DNA from: JBDRGC01 sp043818215
Lineage (GTDB): Bacteria > Chloroflexota > Anaerolineae > Anaerolineales > UBA11858
DNA: 47,498 bases
Direction of reading: 5' to 3'
Assembly (NCBI GenBank): GCA_043818215.1
Contig: JBDRGC010000459.1
Coordinates: 1-47,498, forward strand
Under the pieces are notes generated by a model, which was given only the letters and a program-made list of their open reading frames with translations, made no database searches and was not told the origin of the DNA. Both the position numbers and the translations under genes were made by a program. Of this stretch, positions 35,605 through 43,053 are shown piece by piece (position 1 is the first letter of the stretch; each line of letters opens with the position of its first letter).

Positions 35605-36528
35605 TCATTCATCTTGGAGCGGCCCCCAAATTTCCAGATTATCAAAGAAAACGGTTATATTATCCTGATCATACTGGGTGCCTGCCATCATACCGACGAA
35701 ACCAGGCCCTATGCCTTCAACGGTCTGTCGGAAAATAAATTCACCATTAACATACAAAGTCAATTTGCCACCACGACACTCGGCTATGATTTGGTTAACT
35801 TCCTGCTGCCCTGTCAGGATTTTGTCGGAAGAACCTAGAATATTCAAATCGACTTTTCCACCGCGGGTCTCCCCCCAGCCGTACTCACCAGCAGAGGTGA
35901 TAAATATTGTGTAATAAGACCCCGCGGCTGTTTCACGACAAGATATTCCCCAATATCCTTTCCCATTCTGTTTGTAAACATCAGCAATCACGCGGACGTC
36001 CGCCAATTTGAGCCAGGATTTGCTGCTGGTGATTTCTACATTCGGTACTGCAACTGTCATAAAGTATGCCCCACGGGCAATTCCAGTGGCCCAGTTTCCA
36101 CCTTTCTTTTTCAGCCAGAAGGCTTCGGTATCCGAAAAATCTTCTTTTATGATCCAGCCAATATCTTTGGTAGCCGTTGGAGACAAGGTCGGGGAAGGCG
36201 TCCAGGTGGGGCGAAGAGTCTTAGTGGGAAGAGGTGTCCACGTGGGATGGAGAGTCTTAGATGGAAGAGGTGTCCATGTGGGACGTGTGGTGGATGTCAA
36301 GGCCTCGGTAGGAACTGGCGTGTTTGTGGGGGCTAACGTAACAGTGGGGGAGCTTCTTTGGGTTGGGACTTGGGTGTCGGTCACTGCGATCGTAGGTTGA
36401 GAGGCTTCTTCAGGGACATCCTCGCTGCTAGCAGGCAGAAAACTGCAAGCCGAAGCAGTAAATGTCAGCAGAATAAAAATGGCCCCAAGTTGGTAGAGCA
36501 AATTACGTTTTACTAGTATCATTTTCAT
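35605..36528 (-). CDS. Secreted lipoprotein with Thr/Pro repeat linker and jelly-roll domain
   Basis: A 307-residue predicted lipoprotein. The signal peptide is followed by a lipobox-like TASAC with C28. Residues about 50-120 are Thr/Pro-rich with a tandem TWTPLPTKTLRP-type unit. Residues about 125-305 resemble LamG/DUF1080-type beta-sandwich domains (KEDFSDTEAFW, YWGISCRETAAGSYYTIFI, VNQIIAECRGGKLTLYVNGE, GFVGMMAGT, FFDNLEIWGP). It is a paralogue of the next gene (36575-37459). Function unknown; such domains often bind carbohydrate. It lies within the fad cluster, where a metabolic role is not obvious. Confidence 0.75.
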   Translation of the reverse strand: MKMILVKRNLLYQLGAIFILLTFTASACSFLPASSEDVPEEASQPTIAVTDTQVPTQRSSPTVTLAPTNTPVPTEALTSTTRPTWTPLPSKTLHPTWTPLPTKTLRPTWTPSPTLSPTATKDIGWIIKEDFSDTEAFWLKKKGGNWATGIARGAYFMTVAVPNVEITSSKSWLKLADVRVIADVYKQNGKGYWGISCRETAAGSYYTIFITSAGEYGWGETRGGKVDLNILGSSDKILTGQQEVNQIIAECRGGKLTLYVNGEFIFRQTVEGIGPGFVGMMAGTQYDQDNITVFFDNLEIWGPLQDE

Positions 36529-36541
36529 CGCTGCTCTCTAG

Positions 36542-36567
36542 TAGTACGAATTTGGAAATTCGTACTA
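36542..36567. repeat. Perfect 12-bp hairpin between two lipoprotein genes
   Basis: TAGTACGAATTT-GG-AAATTCGTACTA. Present in the 46-base gap and sharing its core with 26583-26603 inside nuoG. No T-tract, so a dispersed palindrome rather than a terminator. Confidence 0.8.
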
Positions 36568-36574
36568 TAGATGT

Positions 36575-37459
36575 TCACGGCCGAAATATGGCAAAGTTGT
36601 CGAATAGCACATCAACACCCGCACCGGTCAACTTGTTGCCAGCCACGAGGCCAATATCTCCGCTGCTAAAAGTATCGTCCCAGACTTCGAGCAATTGTTG
36701 GTCGTTAGCGTAGACGGTTAGCAGATCACCCGAACAAACACCGCTGACACGGTTGGTCTCACCTTGCCCGCGCTGAATTATACCGGCATTATCTGTACCC
36801 GATTCGAGAAATTCCAGTTCGCCGTCATCCATTTTGAGGATACCGTAAAATCCATCGTCGCCGATAACCAGGGCATAGTAATCTGTGCCATCACCACTAA
36901 AGCGGCAAACCACCCCAAAGTAGCCGTCCGCAGGGCCAGCTTTGCGGGTCACATCCACATCCAGACGCACATCCGCAAATGCTATTTCGCGCAAACTCCA
37001 AATGGCTCCGTTGAGAATATCATTGGAGATATGGTAACCATTGTCGGCATATTCAAAGCCGTAATCATCCTCCTGAACCGTGTACCACACACTTGTATCA
37101 GAGAAATCATCCTCGAAAATGGCCTCGGGGATGCTGGTAGTGGTAGGCATGGATGTCTCGGTTGGCGCCAGCGTGGATGTGATAGTGGGTTCCAGCGTGG
37201 GAGGGGAAGTCGGTTCTGGGGGATGGGTTGGTTCCACCAATGCAGGAGCGGTCAGGGTGACGGTGGGCGGCTCTATTGCCGGTGGATTTGCGGCTGCGTC
37301 GGCCGTATATTGCGCCACAATAGTCTCCGCTGCAGAGGTGAAGACAGCATCGAGGGACGGCGTATCGGCGGGCTGCTGAGTGGGGAGGCAGCCAGCCAGC
37401 AAAGCGACGACCAACCCTACCAGGACAAACACAATTCGAGAGTGCGTTAGTTTTTTCAT
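36575..37459 (-). CDS. Secreted lipoprotein with Thr/Pro linker and jelly-roll domain (paralogue)
   Basis: A 294-residue predicted lipoprotein. The signal LVALLAGC-like segment has C24 as lipid site (VVALLAGC). A Pro/Thr linker (about 58-112) leads to a beta-sandwich domain of about 180 residues: FEDDFSDTSVWYTV, DGYFGVVCRFSGDGTDYYALVI, NRVSGVCSGDLLTVYANDQ, GDIGLVAGN and VLFDNFAIFRP. It has the same layout and closing motif as the neighbour at 35605-36528, indicating a tandem duplication followed by divergence. Role unknown. Confidence 0.75.
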   Translation of the reverse strand: MKKLTHSRIVFVLVGLVVALLAGCLPTQQPADTPSLDAVFTSAAETIVAQYTADAAANPPAIEPPTVTLTAPALVEPTHPPEPTSPPTLEPTITSTLAPTETSMPTTTSIPEAIFEDDFSDTSVWYTVQEDDYGFEYADNGYHISNDILNGAIWSLREIAFADVRLDVDVTRKAGPADGYFGVVCRFSGDGTDYYALVIGDDGFYGILKMDDGELEFLESGTDNAGIIQRGQGETNRVSGVCSGDLLTVYANDQQLLEVWDDTFSSGDIGLVAGNKLTGAGVDVLFDNFAIFRP

Positions 37460-37479
37460 ATCTTATTTCTTCCTACTGC

Positions 37480-38730
37480 TTACCGCAACTGACTGCCGCG
37501 GTAGCCTAACATGTGTCTGGCTACGACCAGCCGGTTGATCTGGCCGGTACCCTCGTAGAGGTCAGTGATCTTGGCGTCGCGGAACCATTTTTCGAGCAGC
37601 AACTCACGACTATAGCCCAAAGGTCCCAAAAGCTCGACGGCTTTTTGGGTGATCTTGACGACGATATCGCCAGCATACACCTTACACATGGAAGCTTCCT
37701 TGGGGTTGTGGATTTTATTGTCAGCCATCCACAATGCCTTGATGGTCAGCAGCCAGGCTGAACGCAGCATAACTTCCATGTCGATGAATTCACGCTCGAT
37801 ATTGGTCAGCTTCTGCCGGGGCAGTCCGTAGCGGATAGTCACGCCGTTCTTTTCTAGCTCTTCCTTGAGCAATTCTAAGGTAGCCCGGGCGATGCCCACT
37901 GCCTGCGCGGCGATAATAGGGCGGGTAGCGTCGAAGGTAGCCATTGCGCCTCTGAAGCCCGTGGTGGATTTCTTTACCGTGGGGCTGCCCAGGATGTTTT
38001 CGTAGGGGACGCGGCAATCCTGCATAATGATAGAGACGGTATCGCTGGCGCGGATGCCCAGTTTATGCTCCATCTTGGTGACTTTGCAGCCTGGGGTGCC
38101 GTACTCGACCACAAAGGAACGCATCCCGGCGCGACCGGCCTCAGGGTCGATGGTGGCCCAAACGACGATGAAGCCCTCCGATTCGACCAGGGCTTTGTGC
38201 CCGGCGGTGACGAAGATCTTCTCGCCATTCAATATCCACTCTTTGGTTTCCTCATCCAGCACTGCCGAAGCTCGGATAGCTGAAGTGTCGGAACCGGCCT
38301 GGGGTTCGGTCATGGCCATGGCGTCGAAAACGGGTTTATCGCCCATGAAGCGGCTCAAAAAACGCTTCTTTTGCTCCGGTGTTCCGGCGGCAGATACAGC
38401 CGCGGAGCCTAACATGCCACCGGGTGTACACAGATATATACCCGCGTCGCCCCAGGACAGCATCTCGACCATGTGAGCCAGACGTTGATAGCCGATAGGG
38501 GGACGCTTTTCTTTCTTTACGTCGTCTGGCTTCTTTTTGCTCTCATCAGGCGCCATGGATGTGCCGCCCATGGATTTCACTGCTGTATGCATGAAGTTGA
38601 TGAAATTCCAGGGAATCTCGTGTTCGTTTTCGTCCATCTCTCGAGACACAGGGCGCATCATGTTGACGGCCACAGTTTCCAAGACATTATTCATTTGTTC
38701 GATAGGTTTGGGGGTTTCGAAATCAATCAT
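37480..38730 (-). CDS. Acyl-CoA dehydrogenase
   Basis: A FAD-dependent dehydrogenase for the first beta-oxidation step. It has 416 residues. The flavin/substrate region is DAMAMTEPQAGSDTSAIRA (about 134-152) and the C-terminal region DLYEGTGQINRLVVARHMLG contains the glutamate position often used as catalytic base. The start has GGAG upstream. Its nearest neighbour on the 5' side is a second, shorter acyl-CoA dehydrogenase; the two may form a heteromer or have different chain-length ranges. Substrate range cannot be read from the sequence. Confidence 0.92.
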   Translation of the reverse strand: MIDFETPKPIEQMNNVLETVAVNMMRPVSREMDENEHEIPWNFINFMHTAVKSMGGTSMAPDESKKKPDDVKKEKRPPIGYQRLAHMVEMLSWGDAGIYLCTPGGMLGSAAVSAAGTPEQKKRFLSRFMGDKPVFDAMAMTEPQAGSDTSAIRASAVLDEETKEWILNGEKIFVTAGHKALVESEGFIVVWATIDPEAGRAGMRSFVVEYGTPGCKVTKMEHKLGIRASDTVSIIMQDCRVPYENILGSPTVKKSTTGFRGAMATFDATRPIIAAQAVGIARATLELLKEELEKNGVTIRYGLPRQKLTNIEREFIDMEVMLRSAWLLTIKALWMADNKIHNPKEASMCKVYAGDIVVKITQKAVELLGPLGYSRELLLEKWFRDAKITDLYEGTGQINRLVVARHMLGYRGSQLR

Positions 38731-38745
38731 GGTTCAATCTCCTTT

Positions 38746-38953
38746 TGGGGGGTTGGTATATTGGTATGTTGGTATATTGGTATATTGGTTCGCTGATTCG
38801 GTGATCCGTTGATCCATTGATTCGCCGATTCGCCGATTCGCTGATTCGCCGATTCGTTGATTCGTTGATTCGCTGATTCGCCGATTCGTTGATTCGCTGA
38901 TTCGCCGATTCGTTGATTCGCTGATTCGCCGATTCGCCAACCTACCCAACTAA
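38746..38953. repeat. GGTATATT octamers and GATTCGCC/GATTCGTT octamers between acyl-CoA dehydrogenase genes
   Basis: TTGGTATA units (38751-38790) pass into about eighteen units of CGCTGATT, CGCCGATT and CGTTGATT (38790-38940). The second family resembles the octamers between ybaB and recR. Confidence 0.88.
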
Positions 38954-40048
38954 CTAAACAATAGCCAATCCTGAGAATGTGGCGAAGCCGCGTCCGTTGC
39001 GCATCCACATCTCTACGGGATGCTCGCGGATATAGCCGTGCCCGCCGAGGATTTGCACAGCCCGGTCGGTGACCATCATGCACGTATCCGCGGCGCCGCT
39101 CAAGGCCAGGTAGGCTTGCTTGCTGGCTTCTGCCATGCCTTTGTCCAGCATCCAGGCCGCCTCCCAAGCCAGCAGGCGGATAGCCTCGATTTCGGTACCC
39201 ATCTCAGCAATCATGAAAGCAATGGCCTGCTTTTGGGCCACCTTGACCCCGAAGACGTCGCGATCTTTGGCGTATGCCATAGAGTAGTCCAGGGCAGCTT
39301 TAGATACGCCGATGGCCATAGCCGCCAGCGCCACGTTTGAGGCAGCCAAAATGGGGGCAAATTCGTGCCCCTCCGGGCCGCCCAGGCGGTTCTCTTTGGG
39401 CACGCGCAGCCCTTCGAGTACGAGCGGGGACAGCGGCAAGGCGTTGAGACCCAGCAACTTCTGCCTTTCGCCAACTTCCAACCCTTCGGCATTCCCAGGA
39501 ACGATGAAACCCTGTGTACGCCCGTCCAATTGGGCATAGATAATCATAGCTTCGGCGTTGGGGGCAAATGGCACATAGGATTTTTTGCCGGTGAGCACAT
39601 AATCATCTCCATCGGCCTCGGCTATCGTTTTGAGATCGTTGGGGTCGAAATCGAAGCCAGGCTCCATCAGAGCGGCGGTATAAGGCTTCCACTCCATTTC
39701 GATGACCGGGGGGATGAATTTCTTCTTTTGTACTTCGCTGCCAGCCAGCAAAATGGGGGTGGCGAACAACCCGGGGGTCATCACTGCCAGCGCACCGGAG
39801 AGGTCGCCGTAGGCCATCTCTTCAGCAGCCAGCACTCCCGTCACGGCAGAGCGATCCCCAAAGCCATCATAGGCCTCAGGGGTAGAGGCCTGAAGATAGC
39901 CCAACTCCCAACCTTTCTCGATCAATTCGGGTGGCAATTGGCCTTCTTCGTCGGCGTCACGGGCGGCGGCGCGCAGATCATCCATAGCATAGCGCCTGAT
40001 GGCATCGACTAACATTTTTTGTTCTTCAGATGGTTCGAACGAATACAT
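38954..40048 (-). CDS. Acyl-CoA dehydrogenase, second copy
   Basis: A 364-residue FAD-dependent acyl-CoA dehydrogenase-family protein. N-terminal helical domain EEQKMLVDAIRRYA, flavin-region segment YTAALMEPGFDFDP (about 123-136), and C-terminal AVQILGGHGYIREHPVEMWMRNG. The last segment replaces the EGT(S/G)xxx motif with NGRGFATFSGL, so the usual catalytic Glu at that site is not evident. The start has AAGGAGG. It lies upstream of the other dehydrogenase; a heteromeric pair with one non-catalytic partner is possible. Confidence 0.88.
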   Translation of the reverse strand: MYSFEPSEEQKMLVDAIRRYAMDDLRAAARDADEEGQLPPELIEKGWELGYLQASTPEAYDGFGDRSAVTGVLAAEEMAYGDLSGALAVMTPGLFATPILLAGSEVQKKKFIPPVIEMEWKPYTAALMEPGFDFDPNDLKTIAEADGDDYVLTGKKSYVPFAPNAEAMIIYAQLDGRTQGFIVPGNAEGLEVGERQKLLGLNALPLSPLVLEGLRVPKENRLGGPEGHEFAPILAASNVALAAMAIGVSKAALDYSMAYAKDRDVFGVKVAQKQAIAFMIAEMGTEIEAIRLLAWEAAWMLDKGMAEASKQAYLALSGAADTCMMVTDRAVQILGGHGYIREHPVEMWMRNGRGFATFSGLAIV

Positions 40049-40205
40049 GGGGGGCCTCCTTATTTATAAAGCGTGATAAGTGAAACGTGATGCGGGGGTG
40101 CGGGGGTGCGGGGGTGCGGGGGTGCGGGGGTGCGGGGGTGCGGGGGTGCGGGGGTGCGGGAATATGTTATCACGTTTCGCGCTTCACGCTCCACGCTTCA
40201 CGTCT
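40049..40205. repeat. GGGGGTGC octamer array and CACGCTTCA repeats
   Basis: About nine perfect GGGGGTGC units (40091-40159), then CACGTTTCGCGCTTCACGCT-type units up to the MBL-fold gene stop. The G-rich strand could form quadruplexes. Confidence 0.88.
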
Positions 40206-41258
40206 TCACGTTTCAAGGCGATAGTAGCGGATCGGGACTGGCTCATCATCGTTTTTTAGATCGGCCAGGTTCGCGATCCCTATCAAACCACGTTGACATA
40301 AATACTCGATATGTGCGCCGGTTTCTTCCAATGCCAGCAGCACGTTATAACCATGAACTTCTCCAAACAATGACTGAGAGATTTCGGCAATGGTGTGAGG
40401 TTCGGCAAGCAAATCCAACACTTCCTGCAAACGCCGAACATGCGTATCCCGGATTGCATCGATGCGGGATGGCAGGTCAACGATGGGGGCGTTGTGGCCT
40501 CCCAGGGTCAGCCGGATGCCTTCGGCCCAGCCCCGGAGGGATTCCAGGGATGCCAGGTAATGCCCCAATCCGGTGTTCAACACCAATCGTTCGGGAGCCT
40601 GGTGCGGGCTGATGTCGGATAAAACGTGATCTCCACTGAACAACACGTCGTGCAGCCGGATGACGACCTGCCCCGCGCAGTGACCGGGAACGTGCAGCAT
40701 TTCGAACGGGCCGACCCGCATATCAACCGCCTCGTAGGTGAAATCAACCGGTACAGGGGTGTAATCGAGTTTGATCATCTTGTAAAGTTGGAGAAGCTCA
40801 CGCCGCCGCGGTGTCGAAATACCAGCCTCAGCCAAGAAAATTGCAAGCCGGTGGGCGACGATCGTCAAGCGTTCTTCCGCATTGGTCAGAATACGCAAAT
40901 CCAACTCGTGAACACCTACTTTCGCCACGCTGTTGGCCCGCACATGAGGCAAACCGCCAAAATGATCGATATGGCCGTGGGTGATCAACACATGGGTCAG
41001 GTTAGAAAAAGCAAGTGATACACCAAATTGCTCGCTCGCTTCCCGCAATCTAGCTTCCAAATGTTGATTGCTTGCCCCGAAGCCAGAGCCGGTATCAACC
41101 AAAACCTTGTATCCATCAACCAATACCAGATAAGCGTAGGCCCAAAAACCAGGGAAGGCTTCGACGGGTAATTGGAAGATACTCGCTCCACGATCTGTCT
41201 CGAACCGCTGCACACTGTGGTTTGCCGCCGGCTGGCTAACTGAGAGATCAAACCTCAT
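40206..41258 (-). CDS. Metallo-beta-lactamase-fold hydrolase
   Basis: A 350-residue protein with a metallo-beta-lactamase domain. The metal motif is H94-x-H96-x-D98-H99 (THGHIDH), followed by downstream HVPGHCAGQVVI (His) and LFSGDHVL (Asp/His). A C-terminal helical region of about 100 residues (RLQEVLDLLAEPHTIAEISQ...) resembles a winged helix found after MBL domains in LACTB2-like and related proteins. Start 41258 is chosen for its GGGAGGG site; it overlaps the tetR end by 11 bases, so the two are coupled. Possibly a thioesterase or an acyl-CoA-related hydrolase in this fatty-acid cluster; that is inference. Confidence 0.85.
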   Translation of the reverse strand: MRFDLSVSQPAANHSVQRFETDRGASIFQLPVEAFPGFWAYAYLVLVDGYKVLVDTGSGFGASNQHLEARLREASEQFGVSLAFSNLTHVLITHGHIDHFGGLPHVRANSVAKVGVHELDLRILTNAEERLTIVAHRLAIFLAEAGISTPRRRELLQLYKMIKLDYTPVPVDFTYEAVDMRVGPFEMLHVPGHCAGQVVIRLHDVLFSGDHVLSDISPHQAPERLVLNTGLGHYLASLESLRGWAEGIRLTLGGHNAPIVDLPSRIDAIRDTHVRRLQEVLDLLAEPHTIAEISQSLFGEVHGYNVLLALEETGAHIEYLCQRGLIGIANLADLKNDDEPVPIRYYRLET

Positions 41259-41829
41259 TATCGCCCTCCCGAACCAACAGGCCATTTAAAATCAATTCGG
41301 CAAATTGGTCGGCAATCTCAGCAGCCGACAACGGGCCATCTGGACGATACCAGGTAATCATCCAACTCATCACACCCAATAGAGAGCGGGTCGCCACAGC
41401 TACATCCTGGCAGGTAAACTGCCCGTCATCAACGCCCATTTGAATCAAATCCCGCCACAACTGCTCGAAGCGATCGCGGCGGGGAATATGACGGGCACGT
41501 AGTTCTGGCTCGAGGGAACGATACTCGAATAAGAAGATAGCAGCCAATTCGCGGTCATCGGCCAGGGTCTGCAAGTAAGCGCACATGGCCAAGCGCAGTT
41601 TTTCGTCAGGCGGCGCCGGCAGACTAGAAACTTCGCTTAGTTTTTCGATGACCAAATCCAGGGCCATATCCGACAAAGCCACGAGAATTTCCTGCTTGCT
41701 GGAAACATGATGGTATAGGCTGGCTTTCTGCAAATTAACCGCGCTGGCAATATCTTGCATCGAAGTGGCATGGAACCCCTTTTGACTGAATATTCGAGCC
41801 GCAGCTTCCAGAATTTTCTCACGCGTCAT
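41248..41829 (-). CDS. TetR-family transcriptional regulator
   Basis: A 193-residue regulator. The N-terminal HTH is REKILEAAARIFSQKGFHATS (about 3-23), then MQDIASAVNLQKASLYHHV (about 24-42). The C-terminal ligand-binding half resembles the TetR_C group found in fatty-acid regulators. Start 41829 is set by AAGGAG; a GTG 15 bases upstream overlaps that site. A promoter and a palindromic operator lie directly upstream, so it most likely represses its own operon and perhaps the fad genes downstream, with an acyl-CoA as a plausible inducer. Confidence 0.92.
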   Translation of the reverse strand: MTREKILEAAARIFSQKGFHATSMQDIASAVNLQKASLYHHVSSKQEILVALSDMALDLVIEKLSEVSSLPAPPDEKLRLAMCAYLQTLADDRELAAIFLFEYRSLEPELRARHIPRRDRFEQLWRDLIQMGVDDGQFTCQDVAVATRSLLGVMSWMITWYRPDGPLSAAEIADQFAELILNGLLVREGDNEV

Positions 41830-41847
41830 GCTGTCTCCTTGCACTCC

Positions 41848-41865
41848 CTACCGACCGTTCGGTAG
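41848..41865. promoter_or_regulatory. Predicted TetR operator
   Basis: CTACCGA-CCGT-TCGGTAG, with perfect 7-bp arms, placed over the expected transcription start of the tetR promoter (-10 ends at 41870). This is the shape and position of a TetR-type autorepression site. Confidence 0.75.
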
Positions 41866-41869
41866 TTGA

Positions 41870-41898
41870 AGTGTAACAAATTAAGGCGTGCAAGTCAA
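41870..41898 (-). promoter_or_regulatory. tetR promoter
   Basis: Minus strand TTGACT (41898-41893), 17-base spacer, TACACT (41875-41870). Start expected near 41863, inside the operator palindrome. Confidence 0.75.
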
Positions 41899-42318
41899 GA
41901 AAATGAGTGTGCTGGAATAGCTTCGTCCAATCATCGAGATGGGTGGTTTCATTTGATTTGGAGTAAGGCATTTCGCCGGTTGAGCGGTGTCCTGAGTTCA
42001 TCGAAGGGTAGCCGATGCTTTTCTGGCGTATACGTACCCCAAAGGGACAAGTGTGCAAGCACTGCGCACTTGCGCCGCACTGCAAGTGCAGGTGTCGAAA
42101 CCCAGAAATGTCGCTTTGACCAAGTAATATCGCTTGATTTCGATACTGTACCTGAGTTCGGTGCAGGTATACAGGCGACGAAAAACATATTGCCCACTCA
42201 ATCAGCGCTTTCAACTGAAATGAAACACACCCAATTGAGATGATATAAAAGCCCGGCAAAAATCTGCCGGGCAAAGTGATGTGGGTTTTTGGAAATTTCC
42301 GTGAAGCTGAGGAATCTG
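41899..42318. other. Gene-free gap with a palindromic element split by a 215-bp insert
   Basis: 41942-41970 and 42186-42232 match the two sides of the 74-bp palindrome at 3135-3208. Between them lies a 215-bp block (41971-42185) containing further hairpins and the shared motif GCAAGTGCAGGTGT (42082-42095). CAT occurs at both edges of the insert (41968-41970 and 42186-42188) but once in the uninterrupted copy, consistent with a 3-bp target duplication. A small hairpin GCCCGGCAAAAATCTGCCGGGC at 42251-42272 with some flanking A/T may end the transcript of the gene at 42319. Confidence 0.75.
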
Positions 42319-43053
42319 CTAAGGGTAAGCGGTTGGCGGAGGTGGATAAGGTTTTGTTGTATTTGTGGGATGGGGTATGTTCGTCGGCGGATTGGAGGTG
42401 TTTGTCGGCGGATTGGAGGTGTTTGTCGGCGGGTTTGGGGTATTCGTCGGCGGGTTTGGGGTATTCGTCGGCGGCTTGGGAGTATTCGTCGGTGGCTTGG
42501 GAGTATTCGGCTGCGGCTTGGGAGTATTCGTCAGCGGCTTGGGAGTGTTCGTAGGTTGGGGCACCTTCGTTGAGCCAGACGTACTTGTAGGTTTAGGCGT
42601 TTGCGTCACCGCGCGTGTATTCGTCAAACTGGGAGTTTCCGTCATCACCGTCGTTTGCGGAGTGACTGTGATCAATGGAGATGTAGTTCCTGTAAGAGTT
42701 GGGGGGGACGTCGCGGTGGCTGTAGCGGACTTGCCTGGATGCGTAGACGTTGCCGTAGAAGCCGACGCGGTCGGTGACTCCGGTGAAGGTGTTTCTCGTA
42801 CCTCGCTCCTCTGCCTCTTGATAATCTCGAAATCTGACAGTGCCGCGCGAATAATTCCCCAATCCAGTAGCTGCCGAAAGGCTATAAGGTCAATGCTGTA
42901 ATCCGCAGGTTCCAGGGGAGGTATCGGCTGGAGTGGCCGGTCTAATGGATGCGCAAAGACAAGTGAATATGCCCCCAAAACGATCCCTAAACCCAAAATA
43001 GCGGTTACGGTGATGGTGGCGATCCAAACGACAGTATTACGTATAGGCTTCAC
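42319..43053 (-). CDS. Membrane-anchored protein with Pro/Thr/Asn tandem repeats
   Basis: A 244-residue protein starting with GTG that overlaps the stop of the cyclase gene (GTGA). Residues about 8-33 form one transmembrane segment. Residues 34-80 are a short, partly conserved-looking region (PADYSIDLIAFRQLLDWGI). The remaining two thirds are Thr/Pro/Ser-rich and end in about ten copies of a 7-residue unit PPTNTPK/PPTNTPN encoded by 21-bp repeats. It is probably an extracytoplasmic stalk or linker. The overlap suggests it is made together with the cyclase. Function unknown. Confidence 0.7.
   Translation of the reverse strand: MKPIRNTVVWIATITVTAILGLGIVLGAYSLVFAHPLDRPLQPIPPLEPADYSIDLIAFRQLLDWGIIRAALSDFEIIKRQRSEVRETPSPESPTASASTATSTHPGKSATATATSPPTLTGTTSPLITVTPQTTVMTETPSLTNTRAVTQTPKPTSTSGSTKVPQPTNTPKPLTNTPKPQPNTPKPPTNTPKPPTNTPNPPTNTPNPPTNTSNPPTNTSNPPTNIPHPTNTTKPYPPPPTAYP
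42380..42560. repeat. 21-bp coding tandem repeat
   Basis: Units around TGTCGGCGGATTGGAGGTGT and variants, three times seven bases, encoding PPTNTPx on the minus strand. A coding-compatible relative of the heptamer arrays in length. Confidence 0.75.

Noticed and set aside
36542..36567. Intrinsic terminator between the lipoprotein genes
   Set aside because: The hairpin is perfect but AT-rich with no T-tract on either side, and a close copy sits inside nuoG.
41819..42274. A 151-codon frame upstream of tetR on the minus strand
   Set aside because: It covers the tetR promoter, operator and the nested palindromes; composition follows the repeats, not a protein.
42365..42901. A + strand frame rich in Gly/Val repeats
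   Set aside because: It is the complement of the PPTNTP-encoding repeat of the minus-strand gene, which has a membrane anchor and overlaps the cyclase stop.
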